Source: UQRS01 sp964481575
Lineage (GTDB): Bacteria; Bacillota; Clostridia; Oscillospirales; Acutalibacteraceae
Assembly (NCBI GenBank): GCA_964481575.1
Contig: CAYZTR010000002.1
Coordinates: 1 to 64,000, forward strand
Direction of reading: 5' to 3'
DNA: 64,000 nt
Shown: piece by piece, positions 35,206-43,181 of the stretch
Numbering within the stretch: the stretch's first letter is position 1
Layout: the number at the start of each line of letters is the position of its first letter
Made by a program: the position numbers and the translations under genes
The notes under the pieces: model-generated
Seen by the model: only the letters and a program-made list of their open reading frames with translations
What the model was told of the DNA's origin: nothing
The model's database searches: none

Positions 35206-36720
35206 TCAATCCCGACGAATACCGCCGGCTGCCTGGTCCTTCAGCATAACGTCATGAGCCCCGCCCTCAATGATGGAGGTAGAGGACACTAGCGTCAGCT
35301 TGGCCTTCTTCTGCAACTCCGGAATGCTTAAGGCCCCACAGTTGCACATGGTGGAACGCACCTTATACAATGTGCTGTTCACACCGTCATGGAGAGAACC
35401 GGCATAAGGCACATAGGAATCCACACCCTCTTCAAAAGAGAGCTTGGTTGCGCCACCCAGATCGTACCGTTGCCAGTTCCGGGCCCGGTTGGAACCCTCG
35501 CCCCAATACTCCTTTACATAGGTACCGTTGACAATAAGCTTATTAGTGGGGCTTTCATCAAACCGGGAAAAATAACGACCCAGCATGATAAAATCCGCTC
35601 CCATGGCCAAAGCCAGAGTAATATGATGATCCTGAACGATACCGCCGTCGGAACAAACAGGAACATAAATGCCGGTCTCTTCAAAATACTCATCCCGGGC
35701 TTTGCAAACATCGATCAAAGCCGTAGCCTGACCCCGGCCAATTCCTTTCTGCTCCCGGGTAATACAAATGGAACCGCCGCCGATGCCAACCTTAACAAAA
35801 TCCGCGCCGCACTCGGCCAGGAACCGGAAGCCGTCCCCATCTACCACGTTGCCGGCGCCTACCTTAACACTGTCACCGTAATGCTCTCGGATCCACTGAA
35901 GAGTAAACTTCTGCCAATCGGAAAATCCCTCGGAAGAATCAATACAGAGTACATCTGCCCCAGCCTCTATCAGAGCTGGCACACGCTCAGCGTAATCTCG
36001 GGTATTAATGCCGGCGCCAACGATATACCGTTTCTTGGAATCCAGCAGCTCGCCGGGGTTGTTTTTATGAGAATCATAATCCTTCCGGAATACCATATAC
36101 AGCAAATTGCCGTCCTTATCCACAATGGGGAGGGAGTTCAGCTTGTGATCCCAGATCACGTCGTTGGCTTCCTTCAGGGTGATGCCCTCTTCCCGATAAA
36201 TCAGCTTGTCCAGCGGAGTCATGAAATCCTTCACCTTGGTAGCAGGATCCATCCGGGAAACCCGGTAATCCCGGGAGGTAACGATGCCAAGCAGCTTGCC
36301 GTTGGAAGTACCGTCAGCGGTCACCGCCACAGTGGCATGGCCAGTACGGGATTTGATATCTAAAATATCCGCCAGCGTATTTTCAGGCGTAATATTGGAG
36401 TCACTGATGACAAAACCAGCCTTGTAGCTTTTAACGCGGGCCACCATAGCAGCCTCCTGCTCAATGGACTGAGAGCCATAAATAAAGGAAATGCCGCCTT
36501 CCCGGGCCAGAGCAATGGCCATCTTTTCACCCGAAACCGACTGCATAATAGCAGAAACCAGCGGAATATTCATGGAAAGAGCCGGCTCCTCCCCCTTCTT
36601 ATACTTGACCAGCGGCGTCCGCAGACTCACCTTATAGGGCACACAATCCGAAGAAGAATAGCCGGGCACCAAAAGGTACTCGTTAAACGTATGAGAGGGT
36701 TCCGCATAAATAAATGCCAT
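35206..36720 (-). CDS. guaB: IMP dehydrogenase
   Basis: Oxidises IMP to XMP with NAD+, the first committed step to GMP. 504 aa: the TIM-barrel start PLVSAIMQSVSGEKMAIALAREGGISFIYG, two CBS domains (about residues 100-225, GIVTSRDYRVS and LPIVDKDGNLL), the barrel again with VDGDGFRFLAECGADFVKVGIGGGSICITREQKGIGRGQ containing the catalytic Cys, and the flap region MLGRYFSRFDESP. ATG 36720 follows AAAAGGAG. Transcribed alone from a clear sigma-A promoter. Confidence 0.96.
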   Translation of the reverse strand: MAFIYAEPSHTFNEYLLVPGYSSSDCVPYKVSLRTPLVKYKKGEEPALSMNIPLVSAIMQSVSGEKMAIALAREGGISFIYGSQSIEQEAAMVARVKSYKAGFVISDSNITPENTLADILDIKSRTGHATVAVTADGTSNGKLLGIVTSRDYRVSRMDPATKVKDFMTPLDKLIYREEGITLKEANDVIWDHKLNSLPIVDKDGNLLYMVFRKDYDSHKNNPGELLDSKKRYIVGAGINTRDYAERVPALIEAGADVLCIDSSEGFSDWQKFTLQWIREHYGDSVKVGAGNVVDGDGFRFLAECGADFVKVGIGGGSICITREQKGIGRGQATALIDVCKARDEYFEETGIYVPVCSDGGIVQDHHITLALAMGADFIMLGRYFSRFDESPTNKLIVNGTYVKEYWGEGSNRARNWQRYDLGGATKLSFEEGVDSYVPYAGSLHDGVNSTLYKVRSTMCNCGALSIPELQKKAKLTLVSSTSIIEGGAHDVMLKDQAAGGIRRD

Positions 36721-36766
36721 AATAGCAACTCCTTTTCATCAAAATGATTCTTTTATAATTAGTGTA

Positions 36767-36795
36767 ATTATAATAATTTCCGAAAGTAAAGTCAA
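36767..36795 (-). promoter_or_regulatory. Sigma-A promoter of guaB
   Basis: Minus strand TTGACT (36790-36795), 17-bp spacer, TATAAT (36767-36772), 47 bp before the guaB start. Confidence 0.8.
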
Positions 36796-36886
36796 CCGGA
36801 AAACCTGAATTTTACTTGGTTTTTTCCTGGTTTTTTCCAAAAAAAGCAGAGCCGTCAAATTTTTTCAAAAAAATTGAAAATAGGGC

Positions 36887-36915
36887 TTGATTTTACGGGA
36901 AAATACTGTTATAAT
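36887..36915 (+). promoter_or_regulatory. Promoter of tRNA-Ser
   Basis: TTGATT (36887-36892), 17-bp spacer, TATAAT (36910-36915), 17 bp before the mature tRNA. Confidence 0.8.
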
Positions 36916-36932
36916 ATCAAAGTCGCAAATGT

Positions 36933-37024
36933 GGAGAGATGGCTGAGCTGGTCGAAGGCGCACGACTGGAAATCGTGTAGGCGTTAATAGCGTCTCAAGG
37001 GTTCGAATCCCTTTCTCTCCGCCA
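36933..37024 (+). tRNA. tRNA-Ser (anticodon GGA)
   Basis: A 92-nt class II tRNA. The acceptor stem GGAGAGA pairs with TCTCTCC, the discriminator is G and CCA is encoded. The anticodon stem CACGA/TCGTG holds the loop CTGGAAA, giving anticodon GGA (codons UCC and UCU). It has a long variable arm (TAGGCGTTAATAGCGTCT) and a T loop GGTTCGAATCC. Flanked by its own promoter and terminator. Confidence 0.97.
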
Positions 37025-37025
37025 A

Positions 37026-37063
37026 AAAGCAAGTCGCAACGCAAGTTGTGGCTTGCTTTTTTT
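37026..37063 (+). terminator. Terminator of tRNA-Ser
   Basis: AAAGCAAGTCGCAAC and GTTGTGGCTTGCTTT form a stem with a GCAA loop, followed by a T-run. Confidence 0.85.
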
Positions 37064-37167
37064 CTGCTATTTTTATACGCCGTAGTAGTCTACGGCATTG
37101 AATCAAACATCGTTACGGCTAAAGGAACCACGCCTGATATCCCGCCAAGGGCTGCTGCAGCGCCAAT

Positions 37168-37183
37168 CTTACAATTTTGTAAG
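37168..37183 (+). promoter_or_regulatory. Probable BceR-type operator upstream of the peptide transporter
   Basis: CTTACAATTTTGTAAG: arms CTTACAA and TTGTAAG around TT. It fits the inverted repeat TNACA-N4-TGTAA described for BceR-like response regulators. It lies about 30 bp upstream of a weak -35 (TAGAAA, 37214-37219) which, with a 17-bp spacer, precedes TACAAT (37237-37242) in front of the transporter ATPase gene. Activation of this promoter by the linked response regulator is inferred. Confidence 0.6.
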
Positions 37184-37269
37184 GCTGTGGAAGAAAACTG
37201 TAAGCCAAAACGATAGAAAAACGCCTTGTGATCCGATACAATGGAAGCACAACACAAGGAGGTAATCCT

Positions 37270-38037
37270 ATGCCATTATTAGAAGTCAACAATCTGCAAA
37301 AAATTTACACCACCCGGTTTGGCGGCCACAAGGTGCAGGCCCTATCCGATGTATCCTTTTCCGTGGAGGAAGGGGAATATATCGCCATTATGGGGGAATC
37401 CGGCAGCGGTAAAACCACCCTGCTAAACATCCTGGCAGCACTGGATCGGCCCACCGACGGCCAGGTTTTGCTCCTGGGGGAAAGCCTCGGTTCCATTCGG
37501 GAAGGAGAGCTGTCGTCCTTCCGGCGGGAAAATCTGGGGTTTGTGTTTCAAGAATTCAACTTGCTTGACACCTTCACCCTGCAGGACAACATCTTCCTGC
37601 CCCTGGTGCTGTCCGGCGTTCCCCACGGGGAAATGCAGGCGCGGCTGGAGCCCATCGCCCGGCAATTGGGGATTGGAGAGATTCTGCAAAAATATCCCTA
37701 TGAGGTATCCGGCGGCCAGCAGCAGCGGGCGGCAGTGGCCCGGGCGCTGATAACCAACCCCCAGCTGATTCTGGCGGACGAACCCACCGGCGCTCTGGAC
37801 TCCCACGCAACCGAGCAGCTGCTGCATCTCCTGGACAATATCAACCGGCTGGGGCGGACCATCCTCATGGTGACCCATTCCACCAAGGCCGCCAGTCACG
37901 CGGGGCGGGTGCTTTTCCTCCGGGATGGGCAGATTTACCATCAGCTTTATCGGGGCGGCAGCACCCAGGAGGAAATGTACCAAAAGATTTCCAACACCCT
38001 GACTACCATTGCGACAGGCGGTGGCAGCCATGCGTAA
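37270..38037 (+). CDS. BceA-like ABC transporter ATPase
   Basis: A 255-aa ATPase of the peptide-7 exporter (BceA/MacB-like) group: Walker A GESGSGKTT, Q-loop FVFQEFNLLDTFTLQDN, signature VSGGQQQR, Walker B LILADEPTGALDS. ATG 37270 follows AAGGAGG; 14 upstream in-frame codons lie in the promoter region. The stop overlaps the permease start by 8 bp. With the permease, response regulator and kinase it forms a bacitracin/lantibiotic-type detoxification and sensing module. Confidence 0.93.
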   Translation: MPLLEVNNLQKIYTTRFGGHKVQALSDVSFSVEEGEYIAIMGESGSGKTTLLNILAALDRPTDGQVLLLGESLGSIREGELSSFRRENLGFVFQEFNLLDTFTLQDNIFLPLVLSGVPHGEMQARLEPIARQLGIGEILQKYPYEVSGGQQQRAAVARALITNPQLILADEPTGALDSHATEQLLHLLDNINRLGRTILMVTHSTKAASHAGRVLFLRDGQIYHQLYRGGSTQEEMYQKISNTLTTIATGGGSHA

Positions 38038-40033
38038 CTTTTTCTACGGCCGCCTGGCGGCCTCCAACCTTCGGAATCACCAGCAATTCACCCTCCCCTA
38101 CCTGTTGGCCGGGATTTGCAACGTCTGCTTGTTCTACATGATGGGAGCCATTGCCGACAACCCCCAGCTGGAGGCAGCCACCAAAGAATCCGCCATGGTC
38201 AGCATTATGCATTTCGGCACGGCAGTCATTGGAATTATGGCCGTCATCCTGCTCTTTTACGCCGACAGCTTCCTCATGAAGCGGCGAAAAAAGGAACTGG
38301 GCCTCTACAACATTCTGGGCATGGCAAAGCACCATGTGGGGCATATGCTCTTCTGGGAAACGGTCTACGCCTGGCTGATTTCGGTTACAGCGGGCATTCT
38401 GGCCGGAATCCTCTTTTCCAAGCTGCTGTTTATGGCCATCACCAAGGCCATGCAGCTGAACCTAGCCATGAAGTATTACATTTCCCTGCCCTATATCGGC
38501 CTGTCCCTGGTGATCTTTGCGGGGATCTACCTAGCCTCCTTTCTGTTCCATCTGGTTCAGCTGAAGCTGAACAACCCGGTAGAGTTGCTGCGGGGCGGCA
38601 AGGTAGGCGAACGGGAGCCCAAAACCCATTGGCTCCTGGTGATTCTGGGGCTTATTGCCCTGGGTACCGGGTACTACATTTCCATTACCACCACCTCCCC
38701 GCTGCAGGCCATCAACATCTTTTTCCTGGCTGTGGTGCTGGTGATTGTGGGGACCTATTTCCTGATGATCGCCGGGACGGTGGCGCTGCTGAAATTCCTG
38801 CGGAAGCGGCCCAATTACTACTATCAAACCAATCACTTCACCGCCGTTTCCGGCCTGCTGTACCGAATGAAGCAAAATGCCGTGGGCATGGCCTCCATTG
38901 CCATTCTGGCCACAGCCGTTCTGGTCACCGTTTCCTCCACAGCATCCCTGTACATCGGGCAGGCCGATATGCTGAAGCAGCACTTCCCCAGGAACATTCA
39001 CTATGAACAAAACTGCGATGTTGCCGCCAATTGGAACAGCACCGCTGAGGAGGCTCTGGAGTATGCCCGGCAAAAGGGCTATTCCCCCAAGAATGCGGCA
39101 TTCTACACCTGCGCCTCTTGCAACGCCATCGAAAAGGGAAACGTCTTCCGGATAGACCAGGATTTATTCGACAGCTACAACGATGCCGGCTTCTGTGATT
39201 TGCAGCTTCTTCCCGCCCGGGAGTATGAACGCCTGACCGGCCGGTCCGCGCATCTGGCGGAAAATCAAATTCTCCTTTACAGCTCCCGGGGCATACAAAA
39301 GGAGCAGGTACAGCTGCTAAACCGCACCTGGAGGGTGGTGGAGAATTTGGAGGAACTCTCCGTCCCGGGAATGACGGAACACGTCTATCCCCTCTACTGC
39401 ATGGTGGTGCCGGACTCGGAGGATCTGTACGCCTTGACAGCCTTGCAGGAAGAGACCACCGGCTTTTCCTTTTCCGGCGTAAAGATGTCCCTCTGGTTTG
39501 ACCTGGACGGCGGCAGCCAGGCACAAAAGGACTGCGTGAATCTGCTGAACGAATGGATCCAGGCGCGCCAGCCCGACCAAGGGGACAAAAGCAGTTCCGG
39601 ATACCAAATTAGCTGCAGAGCGGAGATGGAAGAAGCCAATAAAAGCTCCTTCGGCGCCTTTTTCTTCCTGGGGCTGTTCCTGGGGACGGTCTTCCTCCTG
39701 GCCACGGTTCTGATCATCTATTACAAGCAAATTTCCGAGGGGTTTGACGATCGGGACCGGTACATTATCATGCAACATGTGGGCATGAGCCATAAGGAGG
39801 TGCGACGCTCCATCCACTCCCAGGTTCTGATTATTTTCTTCCTGCCGCTGTTGACCGCCGGGTGCCATATCGCGGCGGCCTTCCCCCTGATTCAGCGGCT
39901 GCTGCGGTTGTTTTACCTGTACAACACAGGCTTGATCGTGGCCTGCACCGTAGGCGTCTATGTGATCTTCGCGATTCTGTATTTTATCGTCTATCAACTG
40001 ACCTCACGGGTCTATTACAAGCTGGTAAGCTAG
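38030..40033 (+). CDS. BceB-like ABC transporter permease
   Basis: A 667-aa permease with ten membrane segments and the two FtsX-type domains. The layout is BceB-like: seven helices, then a large extracellular domain of about 200 residues (roughly 310-540, beginning after SSTASLYIGQADMLKQHF), then three helices ending VYYKLVS. In BceB relatives this domain and transporter activity create the signal read by the kinase. It contains several Cys (CDV, CASC, CDL, CMV, CVN, CRA). ATG 38030 overlaps the ATPase stop. Substrate unknown; bacitracin, nisin-like or other lipid II binders are typical of the family. Confidence 0.92.
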   Translation: MRNFFYGRLAASNLRNHQQFTLPYLLAGICNVCLFYMMGAIADNPQLEAATKESAMVSIMHFGTAVIGIMAVILLFYADSFLMKRRKKELGLYNILGMAKHHVGHMLFWETVYAWLISVTAGILAGILFSKLLFMAITKAMQLNLAMKYYISLPYIGLSLVIFAGIYLASFLFHLVQLKLNNPVELLRGGKVGEREPKTHWLLVILGLIALGTGYYISITTTSPLQAINIFFLAVVLVIVGTYFLMIAGTVALLKFLRKRPNYYYQTNHFTAVSGLLYRMKQNAVGMASIAILATAVLVTVSSTASLYIGQADMLKQHFPRNIHYEQNCDVAANWNSTAEEALEYARQKGYSPKNAAFYTCASCNAIEKGNVFRIDQDLFDSYNDAGFCDLQLLPAREYERLTGRSAHLAENQILLYSSRGIQKEQVQLLNRTWRVVENLEELSVPGMTEHVYPLYCMVVPDSEDLYALTALQEETTGFSFSGVKMSLWFDLDGGSQAQKDCVNLLNEWIQARQPDQGDKSSSGYQISCRAEMEEANKSSFGAFFFLGLFLGTVFLLATVLIIYYKQISEGFDDRDRYIIMQHVGMSHKEVRRSIHSQVLIIFFLPLLTAGCHIAAAFPLIQRLLRLFYLYNTGLIVACTVGVYVIFAILYFIVYQLTSRVYYKLVS

Positions 40034-40041
40034 CATTTCAC

Positions 40042-40067
40042 GGGCGGCCGGAGTTTCCAGGCCGCCC
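40042..40067. other. GC-rich hairpin between permease and response regulator genes
   Basis: GGGCGGCC pairs with GGCCGCCC around a 10-nt loop, with no T-run after it. It may reduce read-through from bceAB into the regulator genes, which also have their own promoter just downstream. Confidence 0.5.
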
Positions 40068-40070
40068 CAC

Positions 40071-40099
40071 TTGTATTTCCTGCCAACACATGCTACAAT
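40071..40099 (+). promoter_or_regulatory. Internal promoter of the response regulator/kinase genes
   Basis: TTGTAT (40071-40076), 17-bp spacer ending TGC, TACAAT (40094-40099), 22 bp before the ATG. The extended -10 compensates for the weak -35. Confidence 0.55.
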
Positions 40100-40121
40100 A
40101 ACAGCAAAAAGGGGGAAGCTT

Positions 40122-40793
40122 ATGTATAAAATTCTCATTGTAGAGGATGACGCTGTGATTGCCAAGGTCATGGCGCAGCAGCTATCGGCTTGGGGGTACG
40201 ACCCCCGCTGCGTGGCGGATTTTCACGATGTCATGGGGGAATTCGCCGCCGCTTCCCCCCATTTGGTGCTGATGGACATTACCCTCCCCTTCTTCGGCGG
40301 ATACTATTGGTGCAGCCAGATTCGCAAGGTCAGCAAGGTGCCGGTGATTTTCGTCTCCTCCGCTGCTGAAAACATGAATATCGTGATGGCGATGAACATG
40401 GGCGGGGATGATTTTGTAGCCAAGCCCTTTGACATGGAGGTGCTGCTGGCCAAGGTACAGGCGCTGCTGCGGCGCACCTACGAATTCGGTGCAAACGGCA
40501 GCTTCCTTTCCTACCGCGGGGCGGTACTCAACGTGGAGGATGGCTCCCTGGTCTTCCAGAATCAAAGAATTACCTTATCCAGGAACGAGCTGAAAATCCT
40601 TTCCCTGCTGCTGAACCGGAAGGGGCAGATTGTCAGCCGGGAGGAGATCATGGAGCGGCTTTGGAAAACTGACAGCTATGTGGATGAAAACACCCTGTCG
40701 GTGAACATTGCCCGGCTGCGGAAAAAGCTGGAGGATATTGGCATCACCCAATGCATCACCACCCGGAAAGGACAAGGGTATCTGGTAGAATGA
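40122..40793 (+). CDS. BceR-like response regulator (OmpR/PhoB family)
   Basis: A 223-aa regulator. The receiver domain has acidic VEDD near residue 8, phospho-acceptor Asp in LVLMDITLP, SS at VSSAAE and Lys in AKPFDMEVLL. The winged-helix DNA-binding domain follows (LSRNELKILSLLLNRKGQIVSREEIMERLW, NTLSVNIARLRKKL). ATG 40122 follows GGGGGAAG; the in-frame ATG at 40071 overlaps the promoter. It overlaps the kinase start by 4 bp (ATGA). Likely binds the inverted repeat at 37168-37183. Confidence 0.93.
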   Translation: MYKILIVEDDAVIAKVMAQQLSAWGYDPRCVADFHDVMGEFAAASPHLVLMDITLPFFGGYYWCSQIRKVSKVPVIFVSSAAENMNIVMAMNMGGDDFVAKPFDMEVLLAKVQALLRRTYEFGANGSFLSYRGAVLNVEDGSLVFQNQRITLSRNELKILSLLLNRKGQIVSREEIMERLWKTDSYVDENTLSVNIARLRKKLEDIGITQCITTRKGQGYLVE

Positions 40794-41779
40794 AGCTGCT
40801 GTTGGAGTATCTGTGGGAGCAGCGGAAGGTCGGGCTGCTGCTTTTGACCCTGCTCCTGGTTTTTTGTGTGGTTTTATTTTGCAGCAGCGTCCCCCTGGAC
40901 GCCGTATTATACGCGGCGCTGCTGTGCGCGGCACTGATGCTGGCAGTCGGGGCTGTGGATTTTTCCCGCTACTGCAAGCGGGCAAAAGCGCTGAAACTGG
41001 TGGCCAGGGAGCTTCCCTATCCCCCAGAACATTTGCCGGAGACCAACAAAAAAAGCGAGCAAACCTACCAGGCACTGCTCTGGCAGATTTACCGGCAGCT
41101 AGAGGAAGAACGGCAGGCCGCCCACAACCGGGAAACCGAAACCCTGGATTACTACACCCTGTGGGCACACCAGATCAAAACCCCCATTTCGGCTATCCGT
41201 CTCCTGCTGCAAAACCAGCCGGGGGCGCAACAGGCGGAGCTGGAAAACGAGCTGTTTAAAGTCGAGCGATATGTAGACATGGTGCTGGGGTATCAGCGGC
41301 TTTCCGGTGCCAACAATGACCTGGTGCTGCGACGGCAGTCCCTGGATCCCCTGGTTCGACAGTCCGTCCAAAAATTTGCCCGGCAGTTTATCCGAAAAAG
41401 AATACGGCTGGATTATAACGGCACCGACCTTACCGTGCTGACCGATGAAAAATGGCTTTGCTTTGTGTTGGAGCAGCTGCTGTCCAACGCGCTGAAATAC
41501 ACCCCAACCGGCGGAAGGGTCACCTTGGTAACCAAGGGCAGCACCCTGCTCTTGGCGGACACCGGCATCGGCATTGCGCCGGAGGATCTGCCCCGCATTT
41601 TCGAGCGGGGATATACGGGGTACAACGGCCGGGCGGACAAAAGAGCCACCGGCATCGGCCTTTACCTCTGCAAGCTGGTGTTGGACAAGCTGGGGCACCG
41701 CATCCACATAGAAAGCCAGGTAAACCAAGGCACCACCATATCCTTGGATTTGGCGATTCAGGAACTGGAAATTGAGTAA
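40790..41779 (+). CDS. BceS-like intramembrane-sensing histidine kinase
   Basis: A 329-aa kinase with two membrane helices at about residues 14-58 joined by only a few residues, so it has almost no extracellular sensor; in the BceS group the cognate transporter supplies the signal. The phospho-acceptor His is in LWAHQIKTPISAIRLLL. HATPase motifs follow: N box QLLSNALKYTPTGG, G1 LADTGIGIAPEDLPRIFERGYTG, G2 RATGIGLYLCK. The start overlaps the regulator stop (ATGA). Confidence 0.93.
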   Translation: MKLLLEYLWEQRKVGLLLLTLLLVFCVVLFCSSVPLDAVLYAALLCAALMLAVGAVDFSRYCKRAKALKLVARELPYPPEHLPETNKKSEQTYQALLWQIYRQLEEERQAAHNRETETLDYYTLWAHQIKTPISAIRLLLQNQPGAQQAELENELFKVERYVDMVLGYQRLSGANNDLVLRRQSLDPLVRQSVQKFARQFIRKRIRLDYNGTDLTVLTDEKWLCFVLEQLLSNALKYTPTGGRVTLVTKGSTLLLADTGIGIAPEDLPRIFERGYTGYNGRADKRATGIGLYLCKLVLDKLGHRIHIESQVNQGTTISLDLAIQELEIE

Positions 41780-41792
41780 TAAGCGACAAGAA

Positions 41793-41828
41793 GGGGGCTG
41801 TCTCACGAATCAAAAGTGAGGCAGCCCC
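41793..41828. terminator. Bidirectional terminator hairpin
   Basis: GGGGCTGTCTCAC pairs with GTGAGGCAGCCCC across a 10-nt loop, between the convergent kinase and collagen-like genes. The core is the same as at 10585-10618. Confidence 0.8.
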
Positions 41829-41905
41829 TCCATTATTTGATTACGGTGGCATATGGGGCGGCAAACGCTGGATCTTTCACCGCCCTAACCTTGGTTATCC
41901 TTTCA

Positions 41906-43177
41906 TCAATTCACCGAGAAGGACACATCATCCAGATCCATTCCCTGTCCGCCGTTTGCAGTTACGGTAAATTCAATTCTTGCCTTCACCGTTCCCGCTG
42001 GTGCAGCAATGGTGATACCCTGATAATGCGCAAACACCCGATTGCTGTTCACCATATCCTGCTCTCTCACCCGAATGAGCAGACCTTGGGTCGGCTGATT
42101 CTGAGCATTCAGATAGATCACCTTGGCCGTGACGCCTACCTGACTGCCCTCCCCTCTGGCAAAGAAAGAAAGCTGGTGGAAACATCCGGCCTCTACGGCG
42201 ATATCCTGGTAAAGAACTGCGCCGTCTTCCAGATGAACCGCTAAATTCCCGGAGTGCACCCGGCCCTGCTGGCCAACCTTGGATACCAAATCCGGATCAT
42301 TTGCCATCCATCCGGTGGGAATGCTGCCTGTAAATGCCTCCATACCACCGTTTGCCACTAACTCACCGCGAGAGCGGCAGGAACAATCACAGATCCCCGT
42401 GGCACCGGTTGCACCAGTGGCACCGGTTGCACCAGTGGCACCGGTTGCACCGGTTGCGCCGGTTACACCAGTAGCTCCGGTTGCACCAGTAGCTCCGGTT
42501 GCACCAGTAGCTCCGGTTGCGCCGGTCGGCCCGGTAGCGCCGGTCGGCCCGGTAGCGCCGGTGGCACCACGCGGAATGACAAAATCCAAAACGTGATTCG
42601 GCGAGCCGGTCACATCTGTAACAGTAGCAGCTGTGCCGGGTTCTCCCGTTGTGGTATTGCGAATGGTAATGGTATCGGCTTCACCATCTTCCCCGTCCGC
42701 TCCGGTTGCACCAGTCGGTCCGGTAGGGCCAGTGGGACCGGTAGCTCCGGTTACACCGGTAACGCCAGTCGGTCCGGTAGAGCCAGTGGGACCAGTGGCT
42801 CCAGTTACACCGGTAGACCCTGTGTTACCAATGGGACCCTGCGGACCAATGGGCCCCTGTGGGCCAACTGCACCGGTTGTCCCGGTGGCACCAGTCGGCC
42901 CGATTGCACCTGTGGCACCTGTTACACCCGTGGCACCTGTTACACCGGTCGGTCCAGCAACGCCTGTGGCACCGGTCGCACCAGTCGCACCGGTCGGTCC
43001 AGTGACACCCGTTGGCCCAGCTGGGCCGGTCGCACCCGTGGCACCTGTCACACCACGGCAGCAGCAAACGGTAGGGCAGCAGCATCTATTTTCACCCTCT
43101 CTGTCATTTCGGGTACAAGTTGTCTGGCCACCGCAATTGGTTACTTTTGTGATAAATTCATTTACAAAATCCGCCAT
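41906..43177 (-). CDS. Collagen-like surface/spore-coat-type protein with Cys-rich head and jelly-roll tail
   Basis: 423 aa. Residues 1-40 are a head with two CCC clusters (CCCPTVCCC). About residues 41-180 and 218-270 are G-x-T/P triplets (GATGATGPTG), interrupted by a short ADTITIRNTTTGEPGT...HVLDFVIPRG segment often seen in Firmicute collagen-like proteins. The last 150 residues form a beta-rich domain (LVANGGMEAFTG, IPTGWMAND, LDDVSFSVN) like galactose-binding or BclA-type trimer tips. No signal peptide or LPXTG is seen. Nearly every Y position is Thr, a typical O-glycosylation site. ATG 43177 follows AAAGGAGGT, which lies in the end of the glycosyltransferase gene 4 bp upstream. Resembles BclA-type exosporium fibres. 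Confidence 0.88.
   Translation of the reverse strand: MADFVNEFITKVTNCGGQTTCTRNDREGENRCCCPTVCCCRGVTGATGATGPAGPTGVTGPTGATGATGATGVAGPTGVTGATGVTGATGAIGPTGATGTTGAVGPQGPIGPQGPIGNTGSTGVTGATGPTGSTGPTGVTGVTGATGPTGPTGPTGATGADGEDGEADTITIRNTTTGEPGTAATVTDVTGSPNHVLDFVIPRGATGATGPTGATGPTGATGATGATGATGATGATGVTGATGATGATGATGATGATGATGICDCSCRSRGELVANGGMEAFTGSIPTGWMANDPDLVSKVGQQGRVHSGNLAVHLEDGAVLYQDIAVEAGCFHQLSFFARGEGSQVGVTAKVIYLNAQNQPTQGLLIRVREQDMVNSNRVFAHYQGITIAAPAGTVKARIEFTVTANGGQGMDLDDVSFSVN
42390..43060 (-). repeat. Tandem 9/18-bp coding repeats of the collagen-like gene
   Basis: Two blocks (about 42390-42565 and 42700-43060) of GGT/GCC/ACC-type codons repeating in units of 9 or 18 bp (for example ggcaccggttgcaccagt). 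The first block has the most exact copies. They encode the Gly-X-Y stretches and are prone to copy-number change. Confidence 0.85.
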
Positions 43178-43181
43178 CACT

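Noticed and set aside
37079..37096. Small hairpin GCCGTAG-TAGT-CTACGGC after the tRNA terminator
   Set aside because: Too short to interpret; no T-run and no adjacent gene end other than the already terminated tRNA.
38531..41168. Minus-strand frames of 180-226 codons within the transporter and two-component genes
   Set aside because: Antisense shadows of strongly supported ABC transporter, regulator and kinase genes.
42390..42565. Regular short repeats that could suggest a CRISPR or minisatellite array
   Set aside because: Units are 9/18 bp with no unique spacers and keep the Gly-X-Y reading frame, so they are coding repeats.
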